DNA from: Diplonema japonicum | Lineage: Eukaryota; Euglenozoa; Diplonemea; Diplonemida; Diplonemidae | Direction: 5' to 3' | DNA: 64,000 nt | Assembly (NCBI GenBank): GCA_964019335.1 | Contig: OZ025753.1 | Location: forward strand, 124,001 to 188,000 | Part shown: piece after piece, positions 18,023 to 25,775 of the stretch | How the letters are laid out: every line of letters begins with the position of its first letter | Numbering within the stretch: the stretch's first letter is position 1 | Notes under the pieces: generated by a model | Told to the model about the DNA's origin: nothing | The model's database searches: none | The model's input: only the letters and a program-made list of their open reading frames with translations | Translations under genes and position numbers: made by a program

Positions 18023-20233
18023 ATGACTTCAACATGTCTTCACATGTTGCTGCTGGCAGCCCTCCTCGCAAGCAGTGCTGCGGCACCACTCAGTCGCATT
18101 GGAGGCATCGATGCCCTCGGTGATGTCAACGACGTGCAAACGATAGGGAACATCGCTTACGTTGCAGGCGGGGCCACGGGTCTCATGATATTCGATGTCA
18201 GTGATGCGTCGTCGCCGAAGCTGCTGGGCAGCAGTGCTGATTGCATTGGGTGCAACACGACAGCTCAGTACGTGACTGTGGTGGGCACAACGGCTTACGT
18301 GGTTCCTGTTAGAGTCAATTACAATCCCACTGGTTGGTCCCATCACACAGTGTTCGCGATTGTTGATGTGAGCACACCTTCGTCACCGAGGCAGCTGGGG
18401 ACTTATGAAAAAGAAAATGCTGTCTACTCTCACGTTTTCATTTCAGGGAAGTATGTGTATTCACGTCAGAATGATGGGATCCATGTGGTGGATGTGAGCA
18501 CACCGTCGTCGCCCAGCTTGGTGACAAAGCTTGACAGTGAGCACAAGTGGGGTACTTACTGCGTTGCTGGGACGACCCTTTTCGCGTATTTGCAATCATT
18601 TTATATATCCCCAGACGTCCTGCAGCTCTACGAGGTGACAACCCCGAACCTTCCTCAGTTCTTGAGTACGCTGCAAGTTAGCGCCAATAATAATCCCAAG
18701 CTCAATGCTTTTGGGTCTCATCTCTATGTGGCTTCTGATATGTCTGTCATCATCATCGACATTTCTTCACGTTTGTCCCCACAGCAGGTTAGTACCTTGA
18801 CCCTCACATCTTCATTTTCATCTCTCTCCGTGTCGGGGAACACAGCTTATGTTGGGACTTACAACAATTACGGGCCTGGTCTTGTTGTTGTTGACATCAG
18901 CGACCCGTCCATACCGGTACCAGTGGGAAGCAGCACTTTCACTTCTGTATCAACCCTCTCTGTGTCTGGGACGAAGGTCGTTGCTGGGGTTCTTCGTAGT
19001 CTGGTGGTCTTCGATGTGAGCAATCCCTCTTCACCTCAACCTGTGGGTGGCTACCGCACGAGGGATTACATGACGGGTCTTGGGCTATTTGGTTCGGTGG
19101 CTGTTGTCACTACCACACCACAAGATCTAAGCAACTTGACCATGCAAACCTACGATGTTCGTGATGTGTCTTCCCCGCAAGAGTTGGGCAGCCTTCTGGT
19201 CAATGACTATCGAGGCACTCCCAACTTCCTTGCTCTGTCAGGAACGACAGTGTACTTGCCATACCAGGATGAGCACTTTGGTGGTGTTCAAACTGTCAGT
19301 GTGAGCGACCCATCTAAGCCCACTGTCTTGGGGGCGTACGAGGTGAATGGCACGAGTTATGCACACATTGCGGTTGATGGAACAACAGTTTATGCCATTA
19401 ACGATTACGATGGCATGCATATGGATATCATCGATGCAAGCGTTCCATCATCACCTTCCTTGTTGGGCACCTTTCAGTACAATGATTGCAATGATGGCTA
19501 TCTGCGTTCTGTAACTGTCAAGCATGGCTTTGCTTACATTATCGCCACCGGATCCAACACTACCCTTTGCATTGTCGATGTGCACGATCCGCAGTCACCC
19601 ACTCTGTTCACCACCTTGGGTTACCTGCCCTGTGAGGGCACAGCCACTTCCAGTGCGGGAACAGCCACTTCCATAGCCATACATAGAACCACTGTCTACT
19701 ATTCGTGTGAAGGAACCTTTGGCATCATCGACATCGAAGATGCATGGTCGCCTTCACCTCAGCTGCTTGGGGAGTACACAGCAGTGGTCTTTGACTTCGC
19801 TGTTGACGGGAACACGGTCTATCTTGCCTCTTATGCTCAGCTTCTCGTTCTCGATGTGAGCACACCGTCGTGGCCACAGCTTGTGGGCAGCCACTTCATC
19901 CCCTCCGCATTTCAAGGCATCTATGGCTACTATGACTACTATCTTGGTATCGCTGTTTCAGGTGGGAGGGTTTACGTAGCCAGCTACGGGCTTTATGTTT
20001 TTGGGAACGAGCCCACTCCAACAGCGGCACCCACGTCGGCACCTGCCACATTGGCACCCTCAACAGCACCACCCACATCAGGACCAACAGCGGCACCCAC
20101 GTCGGCACCCTCAACACCAGCACCCAGTGGGAACAGCAATGACACATTGAAGATTGTGGTGATTATAGGGGCACTTTCCCTTGTCATCGTGATTGCCATC
20201 GGTGTGGCTTGTGTATGTAACGACAAAATATAA
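18023..20233 (+). CDS. LVIVD-repeat beta-propeller surface protein (copy 3)
   Basis: About 736 residues from the preferred start. Layout as in the other copies: signal peptide, 13 LVIVD repeats, a stalk, a transmembrane helix (TLKIVVIIGALSLVIVIAIG) and a short tail CNDKI. Repeats such as HVVDVSTPSSPSLVTKL and LVVVDISDPSIPVPVGSS are identical to copies 1 and 2 and mostly so at DNA level, while intervening loops are different: VRVNYNPTGWS after the strand AYVVP, KENAVYSHVF after RQLGTYE, LQSFYISPD after TLFAY, and EGTATSSAGTATS near residue 540. The stalk is shorter and of different composition (ATLAPSTAPPTSGPTAAP). Same family role; ligand unknown. Confidence 0.88.
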   Translation: MTSTCLHMLLLAALLASSAAAPLSRIGGIDALGDVNDVQTIGNIAYVAGGATGLMIFDVSDASSPKLLGSSADCIGCNTTAQYVTVVGTTAYVVPVRVNYNPTGWSHHTVFAIVDVSTPSSPRQLGTYEKENAVYSHVFISGKYVYSRQNDGIHVVDVSTPSSPSLVTKLDSEHKWGTYCVAGTTLFAYLQSFYISPDVLQLYEVTTPNLPQFLSTLQVSANNNPKLNAFGSHLYVASDMSVIIIDISSRLSPQQVSTLTLTSSFSSLSVSGNTAYVGTYNNYGPGLVVVDISDPSIPVPVGSSTFTSVSTLSVSGTKVVAGVLRSLVVFDVSNPSSPQPVGGYRTRDYMTGLGLFGSVAVVTTTPQDLSNLTMQTYDVRDVSSPQELGSLLVNDYRGTPNFLALSGTTVYLPYQDEHFGGVQTVSVSDPSKPTVLGAYEVNGTSYAHIAVDGTTVYAINDYDGMHMDIIDASVPSSPSLLGTFQYNDCNDGYLRSVTVKHGFAYIIATGSNTTLCIVDVHDPQSPTLFTTLGYLPCEGTATSSAGTATSIAIHRTTVYYSCEGTFGIIDIEDAWSPSPQLLGEYTAVVFDFAVDGNTVYLASYAQLLVLDVSTPSWPQLVGSHFIPSAFQGIYGYYDYYLGIAVSGGRVYVASYGLYVFGNEPTPTAAPTSAPATLAPSTAPPTSGPTAAPTSAPSTPAPSGNSNDTLKIVVIIGALSLVIVIAIGVACVCNDKI

Positions 20234-20579
20234 AAAAAGAAATGGGAGAAAGGGAGAAATGATTTCTGAGCCTCCTTTGGCTTTTTTTTTAAAGGGGAGC
20301 AAACCCTGCAATAACTTTTGGAAGCATGTGGTCAGCTAAACCCATTGATACTCATCGGCGAGCCCCTGTTTCCATATTTCCAAAAAGAATGGCTTGGGAA
20401 CGCGTTTTTTTTATTTGCTGGAACAAGTAAACAAATCTTGAAAAAGACGCCCGTTTATCCCCTGCTGTAGGTGAAAACGGCTTGCACAAACAAAAAATGG
20501 CTTGCATGGACATCGATCTGTCTGTTGCGCTGTACCCCGAGGGAGCCTTGCCGTCATTGAAAACGACGAAACCTACAAA
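20234..20579. other. Intergenic
   Basis: 3' flank of the propeller gene (TTTCTGAGCCTCCTTTGGCT, shared with 13578 and 28214) followed by TTTATCCCCTGCTGTAGGTG and AAAACGGCTTGCACAAACAA, also present near 6900-6950. No gene is seen. Confidence 0.5.
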
Positions 20580-20668
20580 ACGCGAGCGTCTCGAGACACT
20601 TCCAACCCACCTAGTGGGTGCGACCTTTGCAAGTCGAAAAGGAAGTGGAATTTAAAAAAAAAAAGAAG
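20580..20668 (+). repeat. SINE-like repeat, copy 1
   Basis: GCGAGCGTCTCGAGACACTT, CCAACCCACCTAGTGGGTGC and GAAAAGGAAGTGGAATTTAA end in an A-rich tail. Copies at 24424-24510 and, diverged, at 59795-59895, all with the GTGGAATTTAAAAAAA end, suggest a retroposed short element. No clear RNA polymerase III boxes were found. Confidence 0.6.
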
Positions 20669-20847
20669 CTTCAGGGCTGCCCGTGCCATTGAGCCAAAAC
20701 GCAAAAAAGCTGATTCGCTTCAGCTATACCTAGGGAGGGGGGTGGAGGGCTGCAGGTACCCGGCTGGGCACAAAAGTGGGACTTTTTTTTTTTAAATTTA
20801 TATTGGGATTCTGAGTCTGAAAAGTAATACCCCCCCCCCCCCCCCTA

Positions 20848-21047
20848 GGGCTATGCTGGCAGGAAACGTTTCCGTTTCCGTTTCCGTTCCCGTTCCCGTT
20901 TCCGTTTCCATACTTTTCAAAATTCTTATGGAAACGGCTTCCTTCTTAAGGAAACATAAGGAAACGTTTCCGTTTCCGTATCCGTTTCCGTTTCCCTTTT
21001 TTCAAAAAATGCATGGAAACGCGTTTCCATGCCAGCATAGCCCTAGG
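20848..21047. repeat. GTTTCC hexamer array inside an inverted repeat
   Basis: The outer arms, CCTAGGGCTATGCTGGCAGG and CATGCCAGCATAGCCCTAGG, are inverted repeats. Between them lie runs of the hexamer GTTTCC (with GTTCCC variants) and inner inverted pieces such as GGAAACGCGTTTCC. A single arm with GCCAGCATAGCCCTAGGG is seen at 25556-25573, and a related AAACGCGTTTCC core at 17175. Confidence 0.7.
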
Positions 21048-21077
21048 GGGGGTCATTTGGTCCTTAAAAAGGGCCAC

Positions 21078-21422
21078 TTTTTGCCCTTTTTCAGGCTCTT
21101 CGCCAAGGGCATTTTGGGCCCTTAAAAAAACTGTAACCACCCCAAAAGTGCCCACAAATCACCCAAACCCCCGTTTCCCGATGGTTTCCGGCCCCAGAAG
21201 TGCCCAGAATCATCCTAGGGGGCCCTATTTTATGTTCCCTAGGATTACATAGGGAAAGTACCAAACAGGGGCCCCAAAATTAGAAGATGATTCTGGGCAC
21301 TTCTGGGGCCGGAAACCATCGGGAAACGGGGGTTTGGGTGATTTGTGGGCACTTTTGGGGTGGTTACAGTTTTTTTAAGGGCCCAAAATGCCCTTGGCGA
21401 AGAGCCTGAAAAAGGGCAAAAA
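21078..21422. repeat. Fold-back element with 137-bp arms
   Basis: Left arm 21078-21214 (TTTTTGCCCTTTTTCAGGCT to CCCAGAATCATC) and right arm 21286-21422 are near-perfect inverted copies separated by about 70 bp. Because of this the same peptide, KTVTTPKVPTNHPNPRFP, appears on both strands. The transcript would form a long hairpin. Confidence 0.85.
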
Positions 21423-21455
21423 ACGACCCCCTTATGACCCCCCCTACCCCCCCCG

Positions 21456-21566
21456 CACACACCACAGTATTGCAAAGCGAAGAAGGCGCTGGGCAGTGGG
21501 GATGAAGCTCTGGTAGATTTCAATAACACGAACGACAACGAAAACGACTACAGTGTTGCTGCTTAG
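21456..21566 (+). repeat. Terminal-exon-like dispersed repeat, copy 3
   Basis: CACACCACAGTATTGCAAAG to GTTGCTGCTTAG; reads YCKAKKALGSGDEALVDFNN then TNDNENDYSVAA and stop. It is in frame with copies at 6071, 30583 and 45489 despite indels. Confidence 0.7.
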
Positions 21567-22639
21567 GGTACTGCAGTTTGACTCTGTCTGGAAAGAAGGA
21601 AAGAAGAATATAAAGTGTCCAATCTCTTTATTTGGTAGAATCGCCGTTATGGCCACGCCAACGTCTACTATTTTATATCCCTGTTTTAGTTTCTATCAAC
21701 CTTTTACCCTTTTCCACGGGTCCCCTGAGAGTAGGTCTTGGGCTGAGTGACAGTTTCGCTAAGCCCGTTGTAAATCCTCATGATTCTCAGGGTGTTTAAG
21801 CTAGTAACCTCTTTTTTTTTTTTTTATGCGCCTCCCCATCTTTTTATTTTTTATTTTATATTTTTTATGTCATTGTAGTTAGCCTCGTAGGAAGTAAAAT
21901 CGTCCAGCAGGGGTCACCAGTAACTCGTTCACAGAAGTTCCAACAGCGATGACAAAGGGAAGATGATTTCGGTTGTCTGCACAACAGGTACGAGTACTCA
22001 GCAAGCTGCAAGGGCTGGAGGATCTTTCTGGACTTACGGTTTTCTTGGGCCATATACGCGGAGGTCACAGGTCTGCAACAGAAACCCCTCTGTGACGCAT
22101 GCGAAGCACGACCTTTGGAAGTGCGGGCAGTGCTATATTTTTTTATATAACCTCCAGGTACCAAACCGTGGTCACCCTGTTCAAAAATGCAAAAAGAACT
22201 GCTTGTAAGTGCCCAAGGTGCCCAAAAACCGGGCGGAAATCGACTTTTTGGTCAAAGTAGTACATGGGTTCGCCCTCAACGGGGAGTCCCTTATTCCATT
22301 ACATTGAACAAGGAGGTGTCACCAGGTCAGGCAAGTAGCCTCTCCGCGGCTTCTTGCCAGTGAAGCAAGCCTCCCACAACATGCTCTCCAGTTGGTGTTT
22401 AATTGCTTCTGTGGCCCCACTCCCTATTTCAATTTCCAAGCTTTCTTTACCTCTCCACTTTTACTTTCTACGGGACCACAGGACTTGGGAAGCTTCACAA
22501 GGGTGGCCGCTGTGTCACATACTGCATGGCGCCACTAAAATCGAGACACTTTTTTTTATCAACTGTTTATCACTCTGTTTCTTGTTATTTTGTTTTTTTT
22601 ATATTCGACTGCTGATGCAGAGGGTTGCCCGTTGACGAA
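21567..22639. other. Intergenic, repeats but no gene recognised
   Basis: The stretch 21690-21800 (CCTTTTACCCTTTTCCACGG, CTAAGCCCGTTGTAAATCCT, CATGATTCTCAGGGTG) recurs at 52817-52920. The piece 22545-22625 (TATCAACTGTTTATCACTCT, CTGCTGATGCAGAGGGTTGC) recurs at 40490-40560 and 46197-46270. The segment 21880-22210 has weak coding character on both strands that I could not assign. Confidence 0.45.
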
Positions 22640-24260
22640 TCAGGCAAACCGACGGTCGGGTAAGGCCGCCGTTCATACGCTGAAGAACACCGAGCGGGTC
22701 TGGAGGACAAACTCTCGCACACAAGACTGCGACGGCCGGGTCGTCGAAGCAGAGAGGGAACAACACGTGGATCATGGCCAAGCTTGATTCGGAAGGGGAC
22801 GTCGAGAGACGGCAACAGTACACGCGGCATGGAGATAGGAGAGCCTTAAAGGATCACTGCTCCATGTCGACTGACTGGCTGTTCTGACGCTGCAGTGGCA
22901 CAATGTGAGGCAGCGCCATCCCCCAAAGAATGACTCTGTCGCCGCTGAACGCGACTGCGTGGACGCATTGCGCATCCTCCATCACGGAAGGAGAGGAAGA
23001 GCGGTCGTGGCTCCACAAGGCCCGAAAACGAGAGGAAGACCTGAAGATGGAACAATGTCCACGAGCTCCACTGCACAGGAAGGCAGCCATCCCACCGTGG
23101 GAGTGGAACACGCTGGAGAGGTTGTGCATTAGGACAGAAGGCGAGGGGACAAAGAAGCTGGAAGTGACGAAACAGAGAACGGCTGCCCTCGAGATGATCG
23201 CCAAGCTCCCAAAAGCCGACATCACCGTCTACACCGATGGGTCAGTCGAAGAGGGCAAGGGCGGCGCAGGAATCGTGATTGAAAGGGCTGGGGGGACGGC
23301 GACGGAGATAAGCGTAGGCGTCTGCAACCTGTGTGACAGTTTCCAAGCAGAGATGAACGCCATCAACACGGCGCTAGCGAGGCTCGTGAAGGAGGACACG
23401 CAAGGGGCGCAGATCAACCTGCTGACAGACTCTATGGCGTGCCTGCAAAAGCTTAAGCAAGGTCCCGCAGGGCAACAAGAAGACATGGTGTCGAGGCATG
23501 GCACAACATACACGCGCTGACAACGAGAGGAAACCACCTCACATGCTGCTTTATCCCAGGCCACTGCGGGATAGAAGGAAACGAGAAGGCAGAGCAACGG
23601 CAGAGACAAGGAAGCAACACAGAAGATCAGCATGGGTGCAAGAAGAACTACCTAAGAAAAACCGGAAAGCAGGAAATATTAGCAAGGCTACATAAGGAAA
23701 AGACGTACAATAAGTGGGCAGGTAGAACGGAAGCACCCAAAAGGATGGAAGGGCTGAACAGGAAGGAAGAGGTGAAGACCGGGCACCATGACCTGCTGAA
23801 GGTAGGATACGCCGAGCAGCGAATTTGCGTGAAGTGCGGCCCCAACACGAAGCGAACCCTCAAACATCTCTTCCTAGATTGTCCGTCATCCAAAGCAAGC
23901 AGGGACAAACACTTCGACACCCTGACGCTGAGACGCATCCTTGTGGAGAACACACGAAAAGCAATCCAATATCTTGAAGATACCGGGGACCTGCCCCCCT
24001 CCGCAACAACTCCACAACAACCAACTAACCTGCCGAAGTAGCATGCCAATCAGAAGGCGGCTGAGGCACTTCTGATTCATTCAGAATCCCGAGATCCCAT
24101 CCCTGATCCCCAATCCTGTTTCTCGCAGAAACAGAGAGCACCACCAACCCCCCACCACAGCAGCCGACGAGACAGACGCAGCAGTGAAAATAAAAAAGCC
24201 CCCTGAACAAGTTTTCCCCCACCCCTATAACGATGATAATAAAAAAAATGTTATTTGACA
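22640..24260 (+). pseudogene. LINE C copy with RNase H and C-terminal zinc knuckle (copy 2)
   Basis: The best LINE C copy here. After a decayed stretch (ALKDHCSMSTDWLF near 22850) the frame 22930-23520 gives WLHKARKREEDLKMEQ, PLHRKAAIPPWEWNTLERL, KLPKADITVYTDGSVEEGKG, FQAEMNAINTAL and INLLTDSMACLQKLKQG, the RNase H acidic sites. A frameshift near 23500 breaks it; the homologous frame goes on with HLTCCFIPGHCGIEGNEKA, the last RNase H motif with His. The frame 23745-24041 gives EVKTGHHDLLKVGYAEQRIC and VKCGPNTKRTLKHLFLDCP, a C-x2-C-x9-H-x4-C knuckle. The 3' UTR ends in a GATGATAATAAAAAAAA tail near 24250. Endonuclease and reverse transcriptase are absent, so the copy is 5' truncated. Confidence 0.83.
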
Positions 24261-24289
24261 AAAAAAAAAAATAAAAAAAATGTGTTCAA

Positions 24290-24510
24290 AAAAAAAAAAA
24301 AAGATACTGAGGTCCGGCACCCGCAGTAACCAAGAAAAAAAAAAAAAAAAAAAAAAAAAAAGTGTAAAGTGCCAAACAACCAGCAAAGCTTGTGGAATGA
24401 GAACACCAGTACGGTCAAGAGTAGGGCGAGCGTCTCGAGACACTTCCAACCCACCTAGTGGGTGCGGCCTTAGCAAGTCGAAAAGGAAGTGGAATTTAAA
24501 AAAAAGGAAA
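24290..24510 (+). repeat. SINE-like repeat, copy 2, with A-rich stretches
   Basis: CTGAGGTCCGGCACCCGCAG, an A tract, AAGTGTAAAGTGCCAAACAA, GAGAACACCAGTACGGTCAA, then the core GGCGAGCGTCTCGAGACACT and the GGAAGTGGAATTTAAAAAAA end. The insertion at 59640-59905 shows the same order in diverged form, which defines a unit of roughly 200 bp. Confidence 0.55.
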
Positions 24511-24880
24511 AGAAGGCCACATCGACTCATTACGCTTCCTCATAACGAAAGGAAAGGCAGATGTGAATAAGGCCAACAAGAACGGTGCCATCCCGTGTTT
24601 CATGGTGGCTCAGAATGGACAACTTGACTCAATATACATCCTCATCACTGAAAGAGAGGCAGATGTGAACCAGTTGACCAACACCGGTGCTAGCCCTTGT
24701 TTAAGTGCCTGTGAAAATGGACACGCTGACTCATTGCGCATCCTCATCACGGAAGGAAAGGCAGATGTGAACGAGGCATGTTACCAGGCGGCTCAAGGGG
24801 GACACGCCGACGCATTACGCGTCCTCATCACGGAGGGGAAGGCAGATGTGAACAAGGCCTCTGAGGAAGGTTCGGGGTTG
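24511..24880 (+). pseudogene. Ankyrin-repeat gene fragment
   Basis: The open frame reads GHIDSLRFLITKGKADVNKA, QNGQLDSIYILITEREADVN, NGHADSLRILITEGKADVNE and GGHADALRVLITEGKADVNK: four ankyrin units of about 33 residues with the usual G-H-x-D-x-L and ADVN marks; the third-to-fourth unit is shortened by an internal deletion. It begins directly after the SINE-like A tail and ends at about 24880 where an inverted propeller-gene piece starts, so both gene ends are missing. It could be cytosolic; nothing shows expression. Confidence 0.75.
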
Positions 24881-24894
24881 TCACCTCGTCGAGA

Positions 24895-25205
24895 AATCGT
24901 ACGTAGTGACAACAACCATCGAACCAAATAGCTCAACACCCACCACGTAATCCCTCGTGCTGTAGCCACCCACAGGTTGAGGTGAAGAGGGATTGCTCAC
25001 ATCGAAGACCACCAGACTACGAAGAACCCCAACGACCTTCGTCCCAGACACAGAGAGGGAACATCAATGAAAGCAGCAGTGAAAGTGCTGCTTCCCACTG
25101 GTACCGGTATGGACGGGTCGCTGATGTCAACAACAACAAGACCAGGCCCGCCATCGTTGTCAGTCCCAACATAAGCTGTCCCAACGGCACCACCCACATC
25201 AGCAC
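24895..25205 (-). pseudogene. LVIVD propeller gene fragment, inverted
   Basis: The reverse strand encodes TAYVGTDNDGGPGLVVVDIS, DPSIPVPVGSSTFT, then shifted frames with SLCLGRRS and the bases for VVFDVSNPSSPQPVGGYSTR and the following GVELFGS. It corresponds to repeats 6-7 of the family with small indels. It meets a forward fragment of the same family at about 25200, head to head. Confidence 0.8.
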
Positions 25206-25455
25206 CCCCAACAGCACCAATCAATCGCATTGGAGGCATCGATGCCCTCGGTGATGTCAACGACGTGCAAACGATAGGGAACATCGCTTACGTTGCAGGC
25301 GGGGCCACGGGTCTCATGATATTCGATGTCAGTGATGCGTCGTCGCCGAAGCTGCTGGGCAGCAGTGCTGATTGCATTGGGTGCAACACGACAGCTCAGT
25401 ACGTGACTGTGGTGGGCACAACGGCTTACGTGGTTCCTGTTGACGATGGCGGCCG
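25206..25455 (+). pseudogene. LVIVD propeller gene fragment (first repeats)
   Basis: Forward sequence for APISRIGGIDALGDVNDV through MIFDVSDASSPKLLGSS to TTAYVVPVDDGGRSS, identical in style to the N-terminus of mature family members but without signal peptide or leader. The start APISRIGG matches the internal junction of the double gene at 40746 (near 43063), not a normal gene start, so this piece probably derives from a fusion gene of that kind. It ends near 25455 in unrelated DNA. Confidence 0.8.
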
Positions 25456-25494
25456 TTCCAGTCTGATCATGTCGCACTATATTATATTATATTT

Positions 25495-25672
25495 CTCATC
25501 TTCTAGAAGAAAATGGGGTTTTTGCCCTCGTATCTCGCCGGGCCAGCACTCTTGCCAGCATAGCCCTAGGGCTACGTTGTCGGCGTACGGCCGTACGTAC
25601 GCGTTTTTCGAACGTACGCCGTACGGGGATAACGGCCTCCTCGTCGGCCGAGGCCACAGAAGGGGTGGATAA
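25495..25672. repeat. LINE C scrap and CGTACG palindromic array
   Basis: 25499-25560 (TCTTCTAGAAGAAAATGGGG, CTCGCCGGGCCAGCACTCTT) repeats 15307-15365. It is followed by the GCCAGCATAGCCCTAGGG arm of the hexamer hairpin and a palindrome-rich stretch at 25577-25630 built from GGCGTACGGCCGTACG and CGTACGCCGTACGG around GTTTTTCGAA. Confidence 0.6.
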
Positions 25673-25737
25673 GTAAAGACAGGAACCTCCTTTATCCATC
25701 TCTTTGTTTTTCTTTTGTATCTTTTTAAATGTTTGAT

Positions 25738-25775
25738 TCTCACAGCCACAGGGTTCGCGAAAAGAAAACGAATAA
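25738..25775 (+). promoter_or_regulatory. Conserved 5' leader, class II
   Basis: CTCACAGCCACAGGGTTCGC then a purine-rich spacer; AG at 25751, ATG at 25776, spacing 24 nt, preceded by a T-rich tract (25690-25735). Confidence 0.5.

Noticed and set aside
21865-22164. 99-codon - strand frame with Cys pairs, considered as a transposase zinc finger
   Set aside because: Spacing of the Cys residues does not fit piggyBac or BED patterns and the opposite strand is equally open.
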